A DNA stretch of 64,000 nucleotides from an uncultured Dorea sp. (GCF_934294775.1 NZ_CAKRAH010000011.1:1-64000); one strand, 5' to 3'. Positions 1 to 9,234 are shown, numbered from the stretch's first letter. The notes: generated from the sequence alone by a model not told the origin. Made by a program: numbers and translations.

Positions 1-915
1 AATTCATCAAAAGAATCTTTAAAAAGAGTAGAAGAGCTTACAGGTAAGCACATTACATTCTATGAAGGAGATGTAATGGACGAAGCTGCTTTAAAAGAAA
101 TGTTAGAAAAAGAGGGTGTAGACGCAGTCATCCACTGTGCAGCACTCAAAGCAGTCGGAGAATCTGTACAGAAGCCATTAGAGTACTACCGTAATAATAT
201 AACAGGAACACTGACACTTATGGATGTTATGAAGCAGACAGGTGTTAAGAATATCGTATTCAGTTCATCTGCAACCGTATACGGAAGTCCGGAAGAAATG
301 CCGATCACAGAAAGCTGCCCGAAGGGACAGTGTACGAATCCATATGGCTGGACAAAGTCAATGATGGAACAGATCATGACAGACGTGCAGAAGGCAAATC
401 CGGATATGAACGTGATCCTGCTTCGTTATTTTAACCCGGTAGGAGCTCACGAAAGCGGACGTATCGGAGAAGATCCAAAGGGAATCCCGAACAACCTGAT
501 GCCATACATTTCACAGGTAGCGGTAGGAAAACTGGAAAAACTGGGCGTATTCGGTGACGATTACGACACACCGGACGGAACAGGAGTCCGCGACTACATC
601 CACGTAGTAGACCTTGCAAAAGGACATGTAAAAGCAATCAACTACATCTTCAGCAATCCGGGACTTGATGTGATCAACCTTGGAACAGGTGTAGGATACT
701 CTGTACTTGATATGGTAAAAGCATTCGGAAAAGCATGCGGAAAAGAGATCCCATACGAGATTAAACCAAGAAGAGCCGGAGACATCGCAATGTGCTACGC
801 AGACCCGGCAAAAGCCGCCAAAGTCCTTGGCTGGAAAGCCGAAAAAGGACTGGACGAAATGTGCGCAGACACATGGAGATGGCAGTCACAGAATCCAAAC
901 GGATACGAGGTATAG
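1..915 (+). CDS. galE: UDP-glucose 4-epimerase, 5' end cut by window
   Basis: The reading frame is open from base 1, so the first codons (with the GxxGxxG nucleotide-binding loop) lie outside the window; 304 codons are visible against about 338 for the family. This NAD-dependent short-chain dehydrogenase interconverts UDP-glucose and UDP-galactose in the Leloir pathway. Visible marks are SSSATVYG with the catalytic Ser/Thr region, the YGWTK form of the YxxxK catalytic pair, LLRYFNPVGAH, and the C-terminal substrate-binding part with GDIAMCYADPAKA. It ends in TAG and is followed by a strong hairpin terminator, so it is the last gene of its transcript. Assignment is secure; only the start is missing. 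Confidence 0.95.
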   Translation, partial: NSSKESLKRVEELTGKHITFYEGDVMDEAALKEMLEKEGVDAVIHCAALKAVGESVQKPLEYYRNNITGTLTLMDVMKQTGVKNIVFSSSATVYGSPEEMPITESCPKGQCTNPYGWTKSMMEQIMTDVQKANPDMNVILLRYFNPVGAHESGRIGEDPKGIPNNLMPYISQVAVGKLEKLGVFGDDYDTPDGTGVRDYIHVVDLAKGHVKAINYIFSNPGLDVINLGTGVGYSVLDMVKAFGKACGKEIPYEIKPRRAGDIAMCYADPAKAAKVLGWKAEKGLDEMCADTWRWQSQNPNGYEV

Positions 916-945
916 GACGGTACATAACTAAGTAAAATAAATCAA

Positions 946-997
946 GAAAAGATAGGAAATATGGCAAAAAGCGTGACATATTTCCTATCTTTCTTTT
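946..997 (+). terminator. Terminator after galE
   Basis: An inverted repeat of about 18 bp (946-963 with 977-994), loop centred on GCAAAAAGCG, ends in a T-rich run (TTTCTTTTT). The stem core is GATAGGAAATATG and its complement. It separates galE from the gdpP leader. Confidence 0.85.
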
Positions 998-1009
998 TGC
1001 GAGGGAAAA

Positions 1010-1018
1010 TGGTATAAT
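1010..1018 (+). promoter_or_regulatory. Extended -10 promoter, probably for gdpP operon
   Basis: A perfect TATAAT at 1013-1018 is preceded by TGG, giving an extended -10 element (TGnTATAAT). The -35 position holds only a weak T-rich match. Transcription starting near 1025 would give a leader of roughly 435 nt that includes all hairpins and tandem repeats before gdpP. This is inferred from sequence match only. Confidence 0.55.
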
Positions 1019-1035
1019 GTCCACGTATGCAAAGA

Positions 1036-1153
1036 GCGGTGCGTCTGAAAAAATTGGCAGGCTTTCTGCTTGCAGAAAAGACTGCCAAACTTTTCAGACA
1101 TAGTGCGACAGCACGTGATCGGTAAAAACAAAGTTTTTACCGATCGGCACCGC
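1036..1153 (+). promoter_or_regulatory. Nested hairpin element in the gdpP leader
   Basis: Three inverted repeats fit together as a closed multi-branch fold. The outer arms GCGGTGC (1036-1042) and GCACCGC (1147-1153) are exact complements. Inside, 1043-1060/1082-1099 (GTCTGAAAA, TTGGCAG) enclose a further CTTTCTGC/GCAGAAAAG stem, and 1117-1129/1133-1145 form a perfect 13-bp stem (GATCGGTAAAAAC) with a 3-nt loop. There is no T-run after it, so it does not look like a simple terminator. It could be a structured RNA leader, a small RNA or a miniature mobile element; no known riboswitch class is recognised. Confidence 0.6.
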
Positions 1154-1170
1154 GGAAGTAGTGAGAAGCA

Positions 1171-1430
1171 CCCATCCCTACCGGCAAAAAAGACGTAAGT
1201 GCGCAGCGAAGCGCTCGCACGCCCGGGAACCCAAACCCATCCCTACCGGCAAAAAAGACGTAAGTGCGCAGCGAAGCGCTCGCACGCCCGGGAACCCAAA
1301 CCCATCCCTACCGGCAAAAAAGACGTAAGTGCGCAGCGAAGCGCCCGCACGCCCGGGAACCCAAACCCATCCCCACCGGCAAAAAAGACGTAAGTGCGCA
1401 GCGAAGCGCCCGCACGCCCGGGAAACCACA
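1171..1430. repeat. Tandem repeat, 4 copies of 65 bp
   Basis: Copies begin at 1171, 1236, 1301 and 1366 (CCCATCCC/TACCGGCAAA...). They are nearly identical, differing at a few bases such as CGCTCGC versus CGCCCGC and CCCTACC versus CCCCACC. Each unit is GC-rich compared with the flanks and contains GCAGCGAAGCG and CCCGGG. The unit length is not a multiple of three, so the open frames crossing it on both strands are by-products. It lies between the promoter and start codon of gdpP, where copy number could vary between strains. Confidence 0.95.
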
Positions 1431-1460
1431 CAGCTCCTCACACAATAAGAGGCGAGAATC

Positions 1461-3524
1461 ATGGAAAACAAAAACGAAAAAGGAAACGTGCAGCTAAAAG
1501 GCCAGCTAAAACTCTACATCCAATGGCCGGCAATCATGTCCCTGCTCCTTATAGCCATGGACTTATGGGTCTACAAGCTGGATCACAAAGCCGGAATCCT
1601 GATGGCCGTATTCGTGGTCGTATACATCGTCATGGTGGGCGGGCTGTATTTTTACAGCAAGAACATCATTATGAAGGATCTGGTAGAATTTGCTGCACAG
1701 TACGGTATCGTTCAGAATACCTTACTGCGGGAACTATCTATCCCGTACGCCATCCTGTTAGATGACGGTAAGGCAATCTGGATGAATAACGAATTTGAAG
1801 CAATTCTGGGCGGGAAACCAAAGGGAGAAGCTTACATCAGCAAGTATATTCCAGAATTGAACCGAAGCATATTTCCGAAAGAAGACCAGCAGAAGGTTGA
1901 GATGGAAGTATATTATAAAGACAGAGAATATAAAGCAGAGTTACGCAGAGTGTTAGTGGAAGGATTCAGTGACACAGAAAAACTGATGGAACTCCCGAAG
2001 GAAAAAGAATATTTCATAGCAGTTTATCTTCAGGATGTAACAGAACTGAACCGCATCATTCAGGAGAACGAAGAACAGCGGATGGTAGCGGGGCTTGTCT
2101 ATATCGACAACTATGATGAAGTAATTGACAGCGTGGAAGAAGTAAGACAGTCGCTTTTGATGGCACTGGTAGACCGTAAGATCAACCAGTACATTGCGAA
2201 AGTAGATGGTGTTGTAAAGAAACTGGAAAATGACAAATATTTTATCATTATCCGCAAATCTTACTTCAAACAGCTGGAAGAAGATAAATTCTCCCTGTTA
2301 GACGATGTAAAAAATGTGAATATAGGAAATGGAATCCCGGCAACACTGAGTATAGGACTTGGTTTAAGCTCTGATTCTTATGCACAGAGTTACAACTATG
2401 CACGTGTGGCAATTGATCTTGCACTTGCAAGAGGTGGTGACCAGGCAGTTATCAAAGACTGCCACGGCGTAACATATTATGGTGGTAAGCGGGAACAGAC
2501 CGCTAAGAATACCCGTGTAAAAGCAAGGGTCAAAGCCGAAGCATTAAGAGAATTCATAACCGTAAAAGATAAGATCTTTGTTATGGGACATAAACTGACA
2601 GATGTCGATGCATTCGGAGCAGCACTTGGAATTTACCGTGCGGCATCAGCTTTGGAAAAACGGGCATATATCGTGATCAATGAAGTATCTGCTTCTCTCA
2701 GACCATTATATGAGTTGTTCGAACAGGATCCGGCTTATCCGGATGATCTGTTCCTTACATCTTCCCAGGCTATGAACATGGCAGATGAGAACTCGATGGT
2801 AGTAGTTGTAGATACGAACCGTCCGATGATGACAGAATGTGAAGAGCTTCTGAAGACAACAAAGACGATCGTCGTCCTGGACCATCACAGACAGAGCAGT
2901 GATAATATCGACAATGCATTGTTATCATATATTGAGCCATATGCATCATCTGCCTGCGAGATGGTATCCGAAGTACTGCAGTATATTGTAGACGGGATTA
3001 AGATTCCAAAGATCGAGGCCAGCAGTCTGTATGCCGGAATCATGATCGATACGAATAACTTTGTAAATAGTACGGGTGTGCGTACATTTGAAGCAGCAGC
3101 GTTTTTAAGACGGTGTGGCGCAGACATTACAATGGTGAGAAAGTTATTCCGTGACGATATGGAATCGTATCAGGCAAAGGCAGAGATTATCAGCAGTGCA
3201 GAAGTTTACCGTGACAAATTTGCCATTGCAAGAGGTGTGGACCTTCACATTGAAAGTCCGACGATCATAGGCGCACAGGCGGCAAATGAACTGCTCGATA
3301 TCAGTGAGATCAAAGCATCATTTGTACTAACAGAATATAATGGAAGAATATATGTCAGTGCACGTTCGATTGATGAGGTAAATGTACAGATCATCATGGA
3401 ACGTCTGGGTGGCGGCGGTCATATGAACGCATCCGGAGCTCAGTTCAACCATACAGATATGGATGAAGCGGTAGCCTGCTTAAAACAGGTGATTGACGAG
3501 ATGATAGAAGGAGGAGACTTATAA
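1461..3524 (+). CDS. gdpP: Cyclic-di-AMP phosphodiesterase, GdpP/YybT type
   Basis: 687 residues with the family layout: two N-terminal membrane helices (about 17-38 and 45-66), a PAS-like segment, a degenerate GGDEF domain (the RGGDQ segment near 320-330) and a C-terminal DHH/DHHA1 phosphodiesterase. Metal and substrate motifs visible are HxxxDxD at H377/D381/D383, the DHH triad at 474-476, GIMIDTNNF, and GGGGH at 650-654. The family hydrolyses c-di-AMP to pApA at the membrane, controlling osmolyte transport and wall stress. The start ATG has AGGCGAG upstream. Its stop overlaps the rplI start by one base, the common Firmicutes order gdpP-rplI-dnaB. The long repeat-filled leader is unusual. 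Confidence 0.95.
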   Translation: MENKNEKGNVQLKGQLKLYIQWPAIMSLLLIAMDLWVYKLDHKAGILMAVFVVVYIVMVGGLYFYSKNIIMKDLVEFAAQYGIVQNTLLRELSIPYAILLDDGKAIWMNNEFEAILGGKPKGEAYISKYIPELNRSIFPKEDQQKVEMEVYYKDREYKAELRRVLVEGFSDTEKLMELPKEKEYFIAVYLQDVTELNRIIQENEEQRMVAGLVYIDNYDEVIDSVEEVRQSLLMALVDRKINQYIAKVDGVVKKLENDKYFIIIRKSYFKQLEEDKFSLLDDVKNVNIGNGIPATLSIGLGLSSDSYAQSYNYARVAIDLALARGGDQAVIKDCHGVTYYGGKREQTAKNTRVKARVKAEALREFITVKDKIFVMGHKLTDVDAFGAALGIYRAASALEKRAYIVINEVSASLRPLYELFEQDPAYPDDLFLTSSQAMNMADENSMVVVVDTNRPMMTECEELLKTTKTIVVLDHHRQSSDNIDNALLSYIEPYASSACEMVSEVLQYIVDGIKIPKIEASSLYAGIMIDTNNFVNSTGVRTFEAAAFLRRCGADITMVRKLFRDDMESYQAKAEIISSAEVYRDKFAIARGVDLHIESPTIIGAQAANELLDISEIKASFVLTEYNGRIYVSARSIDEVNVQIIMERLGGGGHMNASGAQFNHTDMDEAVACLKQVIDEMIEGGDL

Positions 3525-3973
3525 TGAAAGTTATTTTAACAGAAGACGTAAAGGCACTTGGAAAAAAAGGTGAGATTGTAGATGTAAGCGATGGATACGC
3601 AAGAAATTTTATCTTAAAGAAGAAAAAAGGTGTAGAAGCCAACGGAAAGAATTTAAATGATCTGAAATTAAAGAAAGCCAATGACGATAAGATCGCTCAG
3701 CAGCAGTATGAGGATGCGCAGGAGCTTGGCAAGAAAATCGAAGCAGGTAAGATTGAAGTAGCGATCAAGATCGGCGAAGGCGGAAAAGCATTCGGTTCTG
3801 TATCTTCAAAAGAAATCGCAGAAGAAGTAAAAAAACAGATGAACCTGACTGTAGATAAGAAGAAAGTACAGTTAAAAGAAGCCATCAGAACACTTGGCAC
3901 ACATACCGTACCGATTAAGTTACATCCAAAGGTAACAGCAGATCTGAAGGTTGTTGTAAAAGAAGAAGCATAG
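3524..3973 (+). CDS. rplI: 50S ribosomal protein bL9
   Basis: 149 residues, full length for bL9. The N-terminal rRNA-binding domain (MKVILTEDVKALGKKGEIV, then SDGYARNFI) is followed by a long Lys/Glu-rich connecting helix and the C-terminal domain with GSVSSKEIAEEV and HPKVTADLKVVV. It binds domain V of 23S rRNA at the base of the L1 stalk and helps keep frame. Its ATG shares one base with the gdpP stop (TAATG), with GGAGGAG just before, so the two are translationally coupled; dnaB follows 13 bp later. Confidence 0.97.
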   Translation: MKVILTEDVKALGKKGEIVDVSDGYARNFILKKKKGVEANGKNLNDLKLKKANDDKIAQQQYEDAQELGKKIEAGKIEVAIKIGEGGKAFGSVSSKEIAEEVKKQMNLTVDKKKVQLKEAIRTLGTHTVPIKLHPKVTADLKVVVKEEA

Positions 3974-3986
3974 GAGGAATTCAGGC

Positions 3987-5336
3987 GTGGAAGAAGCACT
4001 CATCAAAAGAGTCATGCCACACAGCATCGAAGCAGAACAGTCTGTGGTAGGCGCCATGCTAATGGATAAAGATGCCATCACCACTGCAGGAGAAATCATC
4101 AGTGGTGATGATTTTTATCAGGCGTCTTACGGAGTTATATTTGATTCGATGATCGAATTGTTCAATGAAGGGAAACCGGTGGATCTGATCACCCTGCAGG
4201 AACGTCTGAAAGAAAAGGATGTCCCGGCAGAGATTGCAAGCCTTGAGTTTGTAAGAGATTTGGTTACGGCAGTACCAACATCGGCCAATGTGAAGTATTA
4301 TGCACAGATCGTGGCAGACAAATCAATGATGCGCAAGATGATCAAGCTGAACGAAGAGATTGAAAATATGTGCTATGCCGGAAAAGAGCCGCTGGAATCC
4401 ATCATGGAGCAGACAGAAAAATCCATGTTCCAGTTACTGCAGAGACGTACAACAGGCGAATATGTACCGATCAAACAGGTTGTATTAAATGCACTGGACC
4501 GTATCGAAAAGGCATCTAAGAACAAGGGAACGGTAACCGGTATCCCAACCGGATTTATCGATCTCGATTATAAGCTGTCCGGTCTGCAACCGTCAGACTT
4601 CATCCTGATCGCGGCACGTCCGTCTATGGGTAAGACGGCGTTTGTATTGAACATTGCGCAGTATATGGCATTTAAGAAGAATAAAGCGGTAGCAATCTTC
4701 AGTCTGGAGATGTCAAAAGAACAGCTGGTAAACCGACTGTTCTCACTTGAATCACAGGTAGATGCACAGTCACTTAGAACCGGTAATATGAAAGATTCCG
4801 ACTGGGAAAAACTGATTGAAGGAGCCGGCATCATCGGACAGTCCAAGCTGATCATCGATGACACTCCGGGTATCTCTATCTCAGAGCTCCGGTCAAAATG
4901 TAGAAAATATAAGCTAGAACATGGACTGGATATCATCATCATCGACTACTTACAGTTGATGACCGGAAGCGTGGGAAAAAGCTCAGAATCCAGACAGCAG
5001 GAAGTCTCAGATATTTCCCGTCAGTTAAAAGGACTTGCCAGAGAGCTGAACGTTCCGGTTGTATCCCTTTCACAGCTTAGCCGTGCGGTAGAGAGCCGTC
5101 CGGATAAAAGACCGATGCTTTCAGATCTCCGTGAATCAGGAGCGATCGAGCAGGATGCGGACGTGGTTATGTTCATTTACCGAGATGAATACTATAATAA
5201 AGATTCAGAATTCAAAAAACAGGCAGAAATTATCATTGCAAAACAAAGAAACGGTCCGGTAGGGACCGTTAATCTGGCATGGCTTGGCGAGTATACAAAG
5301 TTCGCCAACCTAAGCAGGCAGGAAGAATCGTTTTAG
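3987..5336 (+). CDS. dnaB: Replicative DNA helicase DnaB
   Basis: 449 residues: N-terminal DnaB dimerisation domain (about 8-110), linker, then the RecA-like ATPase with Walker A RPSMGKTAF, Walker B IIIIDYLQL, and the H4/DNA-binding segment SRAVESRPDKRP ending in DLRESGAIEQDAD. It is the hexameric 5'-3' helicase at the fork (called DnaC in Bacillus). I chose the GTG at 3987 because AGGAGG lies 9-15 bp upstream and the product begins at the usual family N-terminus. It is the third gene of gdpP-rplI-dnaB. The last 27 bases overlap the end of the convergent unknown gene on the minus strand. Confidence 0.96.
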   Translation: MEEALIKRVMPHSIEAEQSVVGAMLMDKDAITTAGEIISGDDFYQASYGVIFDSMIELFNEGKPVDLITLQERLKEKDVPAEIASLEFVRDLVTAVPTSANVKYYAQIVADKSMMRKMIKLNEEIENMCYAGKEPLESIMEQTEKSMFQLLQRRTTGEYVPIKQVVLNALDRIEKASKNKGTVTGIPTGFIDLDYKLSGLQPSDFILIAARPSMGKTAFVLNIAQYMAFKKNKAVAIFSLEMSKEQLVNRLFSLESQVDAQSLRTGNMKDSDWEKLIEGAGIIGQSKLIIDDTPGISISELRSKCRKYKLEHGLDIIIIDYLQLMTGSVGKSSESRQQEVSDISRQLKGLARELNVPVVSLSQLSRAVESRPDKRPMLSDLRESGAIEQDADVVMFIYRDEYYNKDSEFKKQAEIIIAKQRNGPVGTVNLAWLGEYTKFANLSRQEESF

Positions 5337-5675
5337 TCTTTTGACTGGACCGGCCCCGGCTGCAGCTTTCCGGTAGGATTGCTGCTGGCGGATCAGCTGG
5401 TCCAGTTTTTTAAATTCCAGCTCTTCCTGACGTTCTTTGGCGTCCAGAAGAAACGCCATCTCCTGGCTGATCATGGACATAAGAACTTCGTTATTATTTT
5501 CCAGCATCCGTTTGATCTGGAGCTGTTCTTTGGTGCGTCTGATATCCGGAAGTAGTGCCTTCAGATCAGAGATCGGGACGCCCTGTTCGTAGAGCTCTTT
5601 GATGCAGCAGTAGAGTCTGGCATCATCCCGGGTCTCGCGTCTGATCTGTTCCAGCGTGTTTGTCTGATTGCTCAT
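5310..5675 (-). CDS. Unknown small coiled-coil protein
   Basis: 121 residues, not recognised. It is highly charged and predicted helical, with heptad-like Leu/Glu/Lys/Gln spacing from about 40 to 95 (DIRRTKEQLQIKRMLE, KERQEELEFKKLDQLI) and a basic C-terminus (KRLKRFF). No signal peptide or membrane segment. An excellent ribosome site (AAGGAGG, on the minus strand near 5690) supports expression. Its 3' end overlaps the dnaB 3' end tail-to-tail by 27 bp. The N-terminal part (RLYCCIKELYEQGVPISDL) could be a small DNA-binding or MerR-like helix pair, but that is a guess. Confidence 0.65.
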   Translation of the reverse strand: MSNQTNTLEQIRRETRDDARLYCCIKELYEQGVPISDLKALLPDIRRTKEQLQIKRMLENNNEVLMSMISQEMAFLLDAKERQEELEFKKLDQLIRQQQSYRKAAAGAGPVKRLKRFFLPA

Positions 5676-5980
5676 GTAAGAATACCTCCTTACCTGTCAC
5701 CAGGATACATCTTGATCTTAAAAGTCAGATACATCTGTGATCTGTGTATTTGAAAGTGGATGCGGGGCAGATGCCCACGTAAGAAAGATGGGTTCCTGGA
5801 GACATACTTGTCCCTCGCGGGTAAGAGTATCATAGCATGGAGAAACTACAGAATCCGTCAGAAGAGGTCGAGGGAAAAGAAAAATATAGAAATAAATGCG
5901 TTGGAATTGATTTTAGAGACTGCATTTAGGAAGGAATAAAAAGTATATACTATCTGTAACTTCTCTTGCATATTAAGGTA
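5676..5980. other. Intergenic region, nothing firmly assigned
   Basis: About 300 bp between the unknown coiled-coil gene and the ferredoxin terminator. It should hold the promoter of the minus-strand gene at 5675. An imperfect direct repeat (AGATACATCT around 5706-5740) is visible. I see no RNA family and no convincing reading frame. Confidence 0.4.
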
Positions 5981-6017
5981 AAAAAATACACAGTACAAAA
6001 AGTACCGTGTATTTTTT
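5981..6017 (-). terminator. Terminator of ferredoxin gene
   Basis: AAAAAATACAC (5981-5991) pairs with GTGTATTTTTT (6007-6017), with inner AGTAC/GTAC(C) pairing. The arms end in A/T runs on both sides so it can work in both directions; it lies 25 bp after the ferredoxin stop. Confidence 0.85.
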
Positions 6018-6041
6018 ATCTTATTATTCATTCTGAAATAA

Positions 6042-6534
<493 letters not shown>

Positions 6535-7755
6535 ATGAAGAGAAACAGGATCATTGCCATGCTGCTTGGAACAGCACTGCTCGTATGTGGATGTCAGCAA
6601 GCGCCTGAGGCAACAGATGAAGAAAAGAAGATTGAAGCACAAAAAGGTACAACAAAGACAGAAGAAAAATCATATCAGGGAAAATTAGACCTGATCAGCC
6701 CGGCAGCCTATAATAATGTGGATGGATTAAAGCTGGATAAAGGAGATTACATTTCCATTATAGGAAAAGCGAACGGCACCCAGTACTGGGAAGAAGTAAA
6801 AAAAGGTGTGGCACAGGCTGCAGAAGATATCAATACAGCACTTGGTTACACGGGAAAAGATAAAGTAAAGGTCACATACAATGCGCCGGATAATGCAGAT
6901 AATGTAGATGACCAGGTAAATCTGCTGGATGAAGAACTGGACAGATATCCGGCGGCAATAGGGATCTCTATTGTAGATTTACAGGCCTGCCAGGTACAGT
7001 TTGACCTTGCAACAGACAGTGAGATTCCGGTAGTTACATTTGATTCTGGATCTGATTATCAAGGTGTAGCCGCAGATGTGTCAACAGATAATGAGGCGGC
7101 AGGAAAAGAAGCAGCAGAAAAACTTGCAGAAGCCATGGGAGATACCGGAGAAATAGCATTATTCATACAGGATTCCAAATCACAGGCAGCACTTGCCAGA
7201 GAAAAAGCTGTGACAGATGAACTGACAGCCAATCATCCGAATATCTCAGTAGTGAATGTGTATCATATGGATGAACTTACCACCATGCAGAAGACCATTG
7301 CCGATGAGATCAATGCAGGAACCTACCGCCCGGCAGATAGTGAACTTCCGGATGGAGTACTGACAGAAGAAAATGCTGTAACAGCGGATAGCATTACAGA
7401 AGACCAGGTAGTAGACTATATTCTGGCAAAACACCCGAATATTACAGGATGCTTCGCTGCCAACGGTGATGCAGTAAAACTGGCAGTAGATGGTCTGGAA
7501 AGAAATAAGATGGAAAAAAAGGTAAAAGTCGTAGGGTTTGATGCCAACGACGATGAGATCAAGGATCTGCAGGATGGAAAAGTAGACGGACTGATCGTAC
7601 AGAATCCATTCGGAATGGGCTATGCAACCGTAATCGCTGCAGCCAGAGCATCCCTTGATATGGGAAATGAAGCGGTAGTTAATACGGGGTATACCTGGGT
7701 GACGAAAGAGAATCTTAAGACAGAAGAGGTGCAGAAAATACTTTATGCGAAGTAA
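6535..7755 (+). CDS. Sugar-binding lipoprotein, periplasmic-binding-protein type 1 (galactose-like)
   Basis: 406 residues. The N-terminus is a lipoprotein signal (basic MKRNR, hydrophobic run, then VCGC with the lipidated Cys near residue 20) followed by an acidic linker. The body is a type-1 periplasmic binding protein fold like MglB/RbsB: DYISIIGKANGTQYW, DSEIPVVTFDSGSDY, GCFAANGDAVKLA, VVGFDANDDEI and a C-terminal NPFGMGYATVIAA. It should capture a hexose or pentose outside the cell. No permease or ATPase gene is adjacent, so it either serves a transporter elsewhere or acts as a sensor. It converges on a two-component system across a shared hairpin. Confidence 0.85.
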   Translation: MKRNRIIAMLLGTALLVCGCQQAPEATDEEKKIEAQKGTTKTEEKSYQGKLDLISPAAYNNVDGLKLDKGDYISIIGKANGTQYWEEVKKGVAQAAEDINTALGYTGKDKVKVTYNAPDNADNVDDQVNLLDEELDRYPAAIGISIVDLQACQVQFDLATDSEIPVVTFDSGSDYQGVAADVSTDNEAAGKEAAEKLAEAMGDTGEIALFIQDSKSQAALAREKAVTDELTANHPNISVVNVYHMDELTTMQKTIADEINAGTYRPADSELPDGVLTEENAVTADSITEDQVVDYILAKHPNITGCFAANGDAVKLAVDGLERNKMEKKVKVVGFDANDDEIKDLQDGKVDGLIVQNPFGMGYATVIAAARASLDMGNEAVVNTGYTWVTKENLKTEEVQKILYAK

Positions 7756-7758
7756 GTA

Positions 7759-7826
7759 ATTGGCTGTTTAATACACTAGTTCATGGACCGGGAATCCAAC
7801 CCAAATTAATGTATTAAACAGCCAAT
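7759..7826. terminator. Bidirectional hairpin between binding protein and kinase genes
   Basis: ATTGGCTGTTTAATAC (from 7759) pairs exactly with GTATTAAACAGCCAAT (7811-7826), leaving a loop of about 35 nt. There is no long T-run, and the right arm abuts the kinase stop at 7828. It probably ends both convergent transcripts, but the large loop is atypical. Confidence 0.6.
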
Positions 7827-7827
7827 A

Positions 7828-9234
7828 CTATACTTTCGGCAGCGAAAACGTAAACTCCGTCCCCACCCCTTCTGTACTAACAACCGTAATATTCTCCCCA
7901 TGCGCCTGAACCGCTTCCTTCACAATCGCAAGTCCAAGCCCGGTACCTTTCTTATCTTTACCACGGGAGAGATCGCTCTTATAGAAGCGCTCCCAGATCT
8001 TACCCAGATCAGAACGCGGGATACCCATACCATTGTCTTTGACAGACGTATATACTTTCTCCCCACGTGCAGTTGTCTCAATTGTAATAATCGAATTCGT
8101 ATCACTGAACTTGATCGCATTGTCCAGGAGGTTGTAAAGAACCTGCTGGATTTTTCGTCTGTCGGCGTTGACGTTCAGGGTTTTGCCGGCAAGGACAAGT
8201 TCGATGGAAATTTTTTTCTGTGTGCAGACACCTTCAAAAGAAGCGGCGACATGCTTGATCATCTCGTGGATGTCGAATGGCTCACGGTTCAGAAGAAGGT
8301 GATTGGTATCGAATTCATTTAACGTCAGAAGATCCTGTGTCAGGTCTGTCAGACGCTCCGTTTCAAATAAGATGATCCCCAGATACTTTTCATGAAGCTC
8401 CGGTGGAATTGTACCATCGGCCATGGCTTCTACATAACCCTTGATCGAGGTCAGAGGAGAGCGGAAGTCATGCGACACATTTGCCACGAATTTCTTCTGA
8501 TAATCCTCCATATCCCGAAGCTGGGATGACATATAGTTCAAAGAAGCAGACAGATATCCCATCTCGTCTTCTGTGGTGACCGGGATCTCGTACTCCAGGT
8601 TGCCGGAAGCATATTGTGTTGCGGCTTCTGTGATCCTATGGAGCGGCCGGTAGACCAGCAAATGGAATGCCAGAAGAAAGATGAATGAAAGTGCGAAGAT
8701 TACGATTAATGTAATATAGACACCCTTCATCAGAATAAATGTCAGATCCGTAATTACGCTGGTGTACCGGTGGATCATAAGGTATCCTTTGGGAGAATAA
8801 CCATAAGTAACAGGTACCGTTACGGTAATGACGTCATTTTCAAAATATCCGTGATAATCCCCTGTCTGTGATTTGGCACTTCCGGATTCGGCAGGATTAA
8901 AATCCTCGACCGATGAAGGTGCAGATGGATAGCCACTTGTATGAGCAGATGCGATCATTGTGCCGTCTTTGGAGATAAACCAGACGGCAGCATCAAGCTG
9001 GGTGCTGACTCCGGACAGCATCATCTGCGTGTCGGCTTCTGATAAAGTCTCGGAATAATAGCCCGGAAGATAATCGTCTGCGATCATCGTAGCTTCCCGG
9101 TATATACTTCCGATGATGCGGTTGAAGATAGGCGTGCTGACGAGATTTTCCGTCAGCGTAGCCACTGTAAACAGGCTTAAAAAGCCAAATACAATATAGA
9201 TAATTGCAAATTTTAAATAGAGTGTACTTTTCAT
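7828..9234 (-). CDS. Sensor histidine kinase of OmpR/PhoR-type pair
   Basis: 468 residues: membrane helix 1 (about 7-30), an extracellular sensor of about 140 residues, membrane helix 2 (about 170-195), HAMP (about 197-245), HisKA with the phosphorylation box FVANVSHDFRSPLTS, and a C-terminal HATPase domain with DNAIKFSD (N box), DNGMGIP (G1) and GTGLGLAIVKE (G2). It should autophosphorylate on the H-box His and pass phosphate to the regulator encoded 19 bp upstream. The ribosome site before its ATG is weak, which suggests coupling to translation of the regulator. The sensed signal cannot be read from the sequence. Confidence 0.93.
   Translation of the reverse strand: MKSTLYLKFAIIYIVFGFLSLFTVATLTENLVSTPIFNRIIGSIYREATMIADDYLPGYYSETLSEADTQMMLSGVSTQLDAAVWFISKDGTMIASAHTSGYPSAPSSVEDFNPAESGSAKSQTGDYHGYFENDVITVTVPVTYGYSPKGYLMIHRYTSVITDLTFILMKGVYITLIVIFALSFIFLLAFHLLVYRPLHRITEAATQYASGNLEYEIPVTTEDEMGYLSASLNYMSSQLRDMEDYQKKFVANVSHDFRSPLTSIKGYVEAMADGTIPPELHEKYLGIILFETERLTDLTQDLLTLNEFDTNHLLLNREPFDIHEMIKHVAASFEGVCTQKKISIELVLAGKTLNVNADRRKIQQVLYNLLDNAIKFSDTNSIITIETTARGEKVYTSVKDNGMGIPRSDLGKIWERFYKSDLSRGKDKKGTGLGLAIVKEAVQAHGENITVVSTEGVGTEFTFSLPKV

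Noticed and set aside
1171..1430. CRISPR array
   Set aside because: The copies are directly adjacent with no unique spacers, the unit is too long and no cas genes are present.
1178..1497. Open frames on both strands across the 65-bp repeats
   Set aside because: They arise because a GC-rich repeat with no stop in several frames is copied four times; the unit is not a multiple of three and no frame has a ribosome site.
7759..7826. tRNA-like or riboswitch reading of the 35-nt-loop hairpin
   Set aside because: No cloverleaf, no TTC arm and no known aptamer motif; position between convergent genes fits a terminator better.
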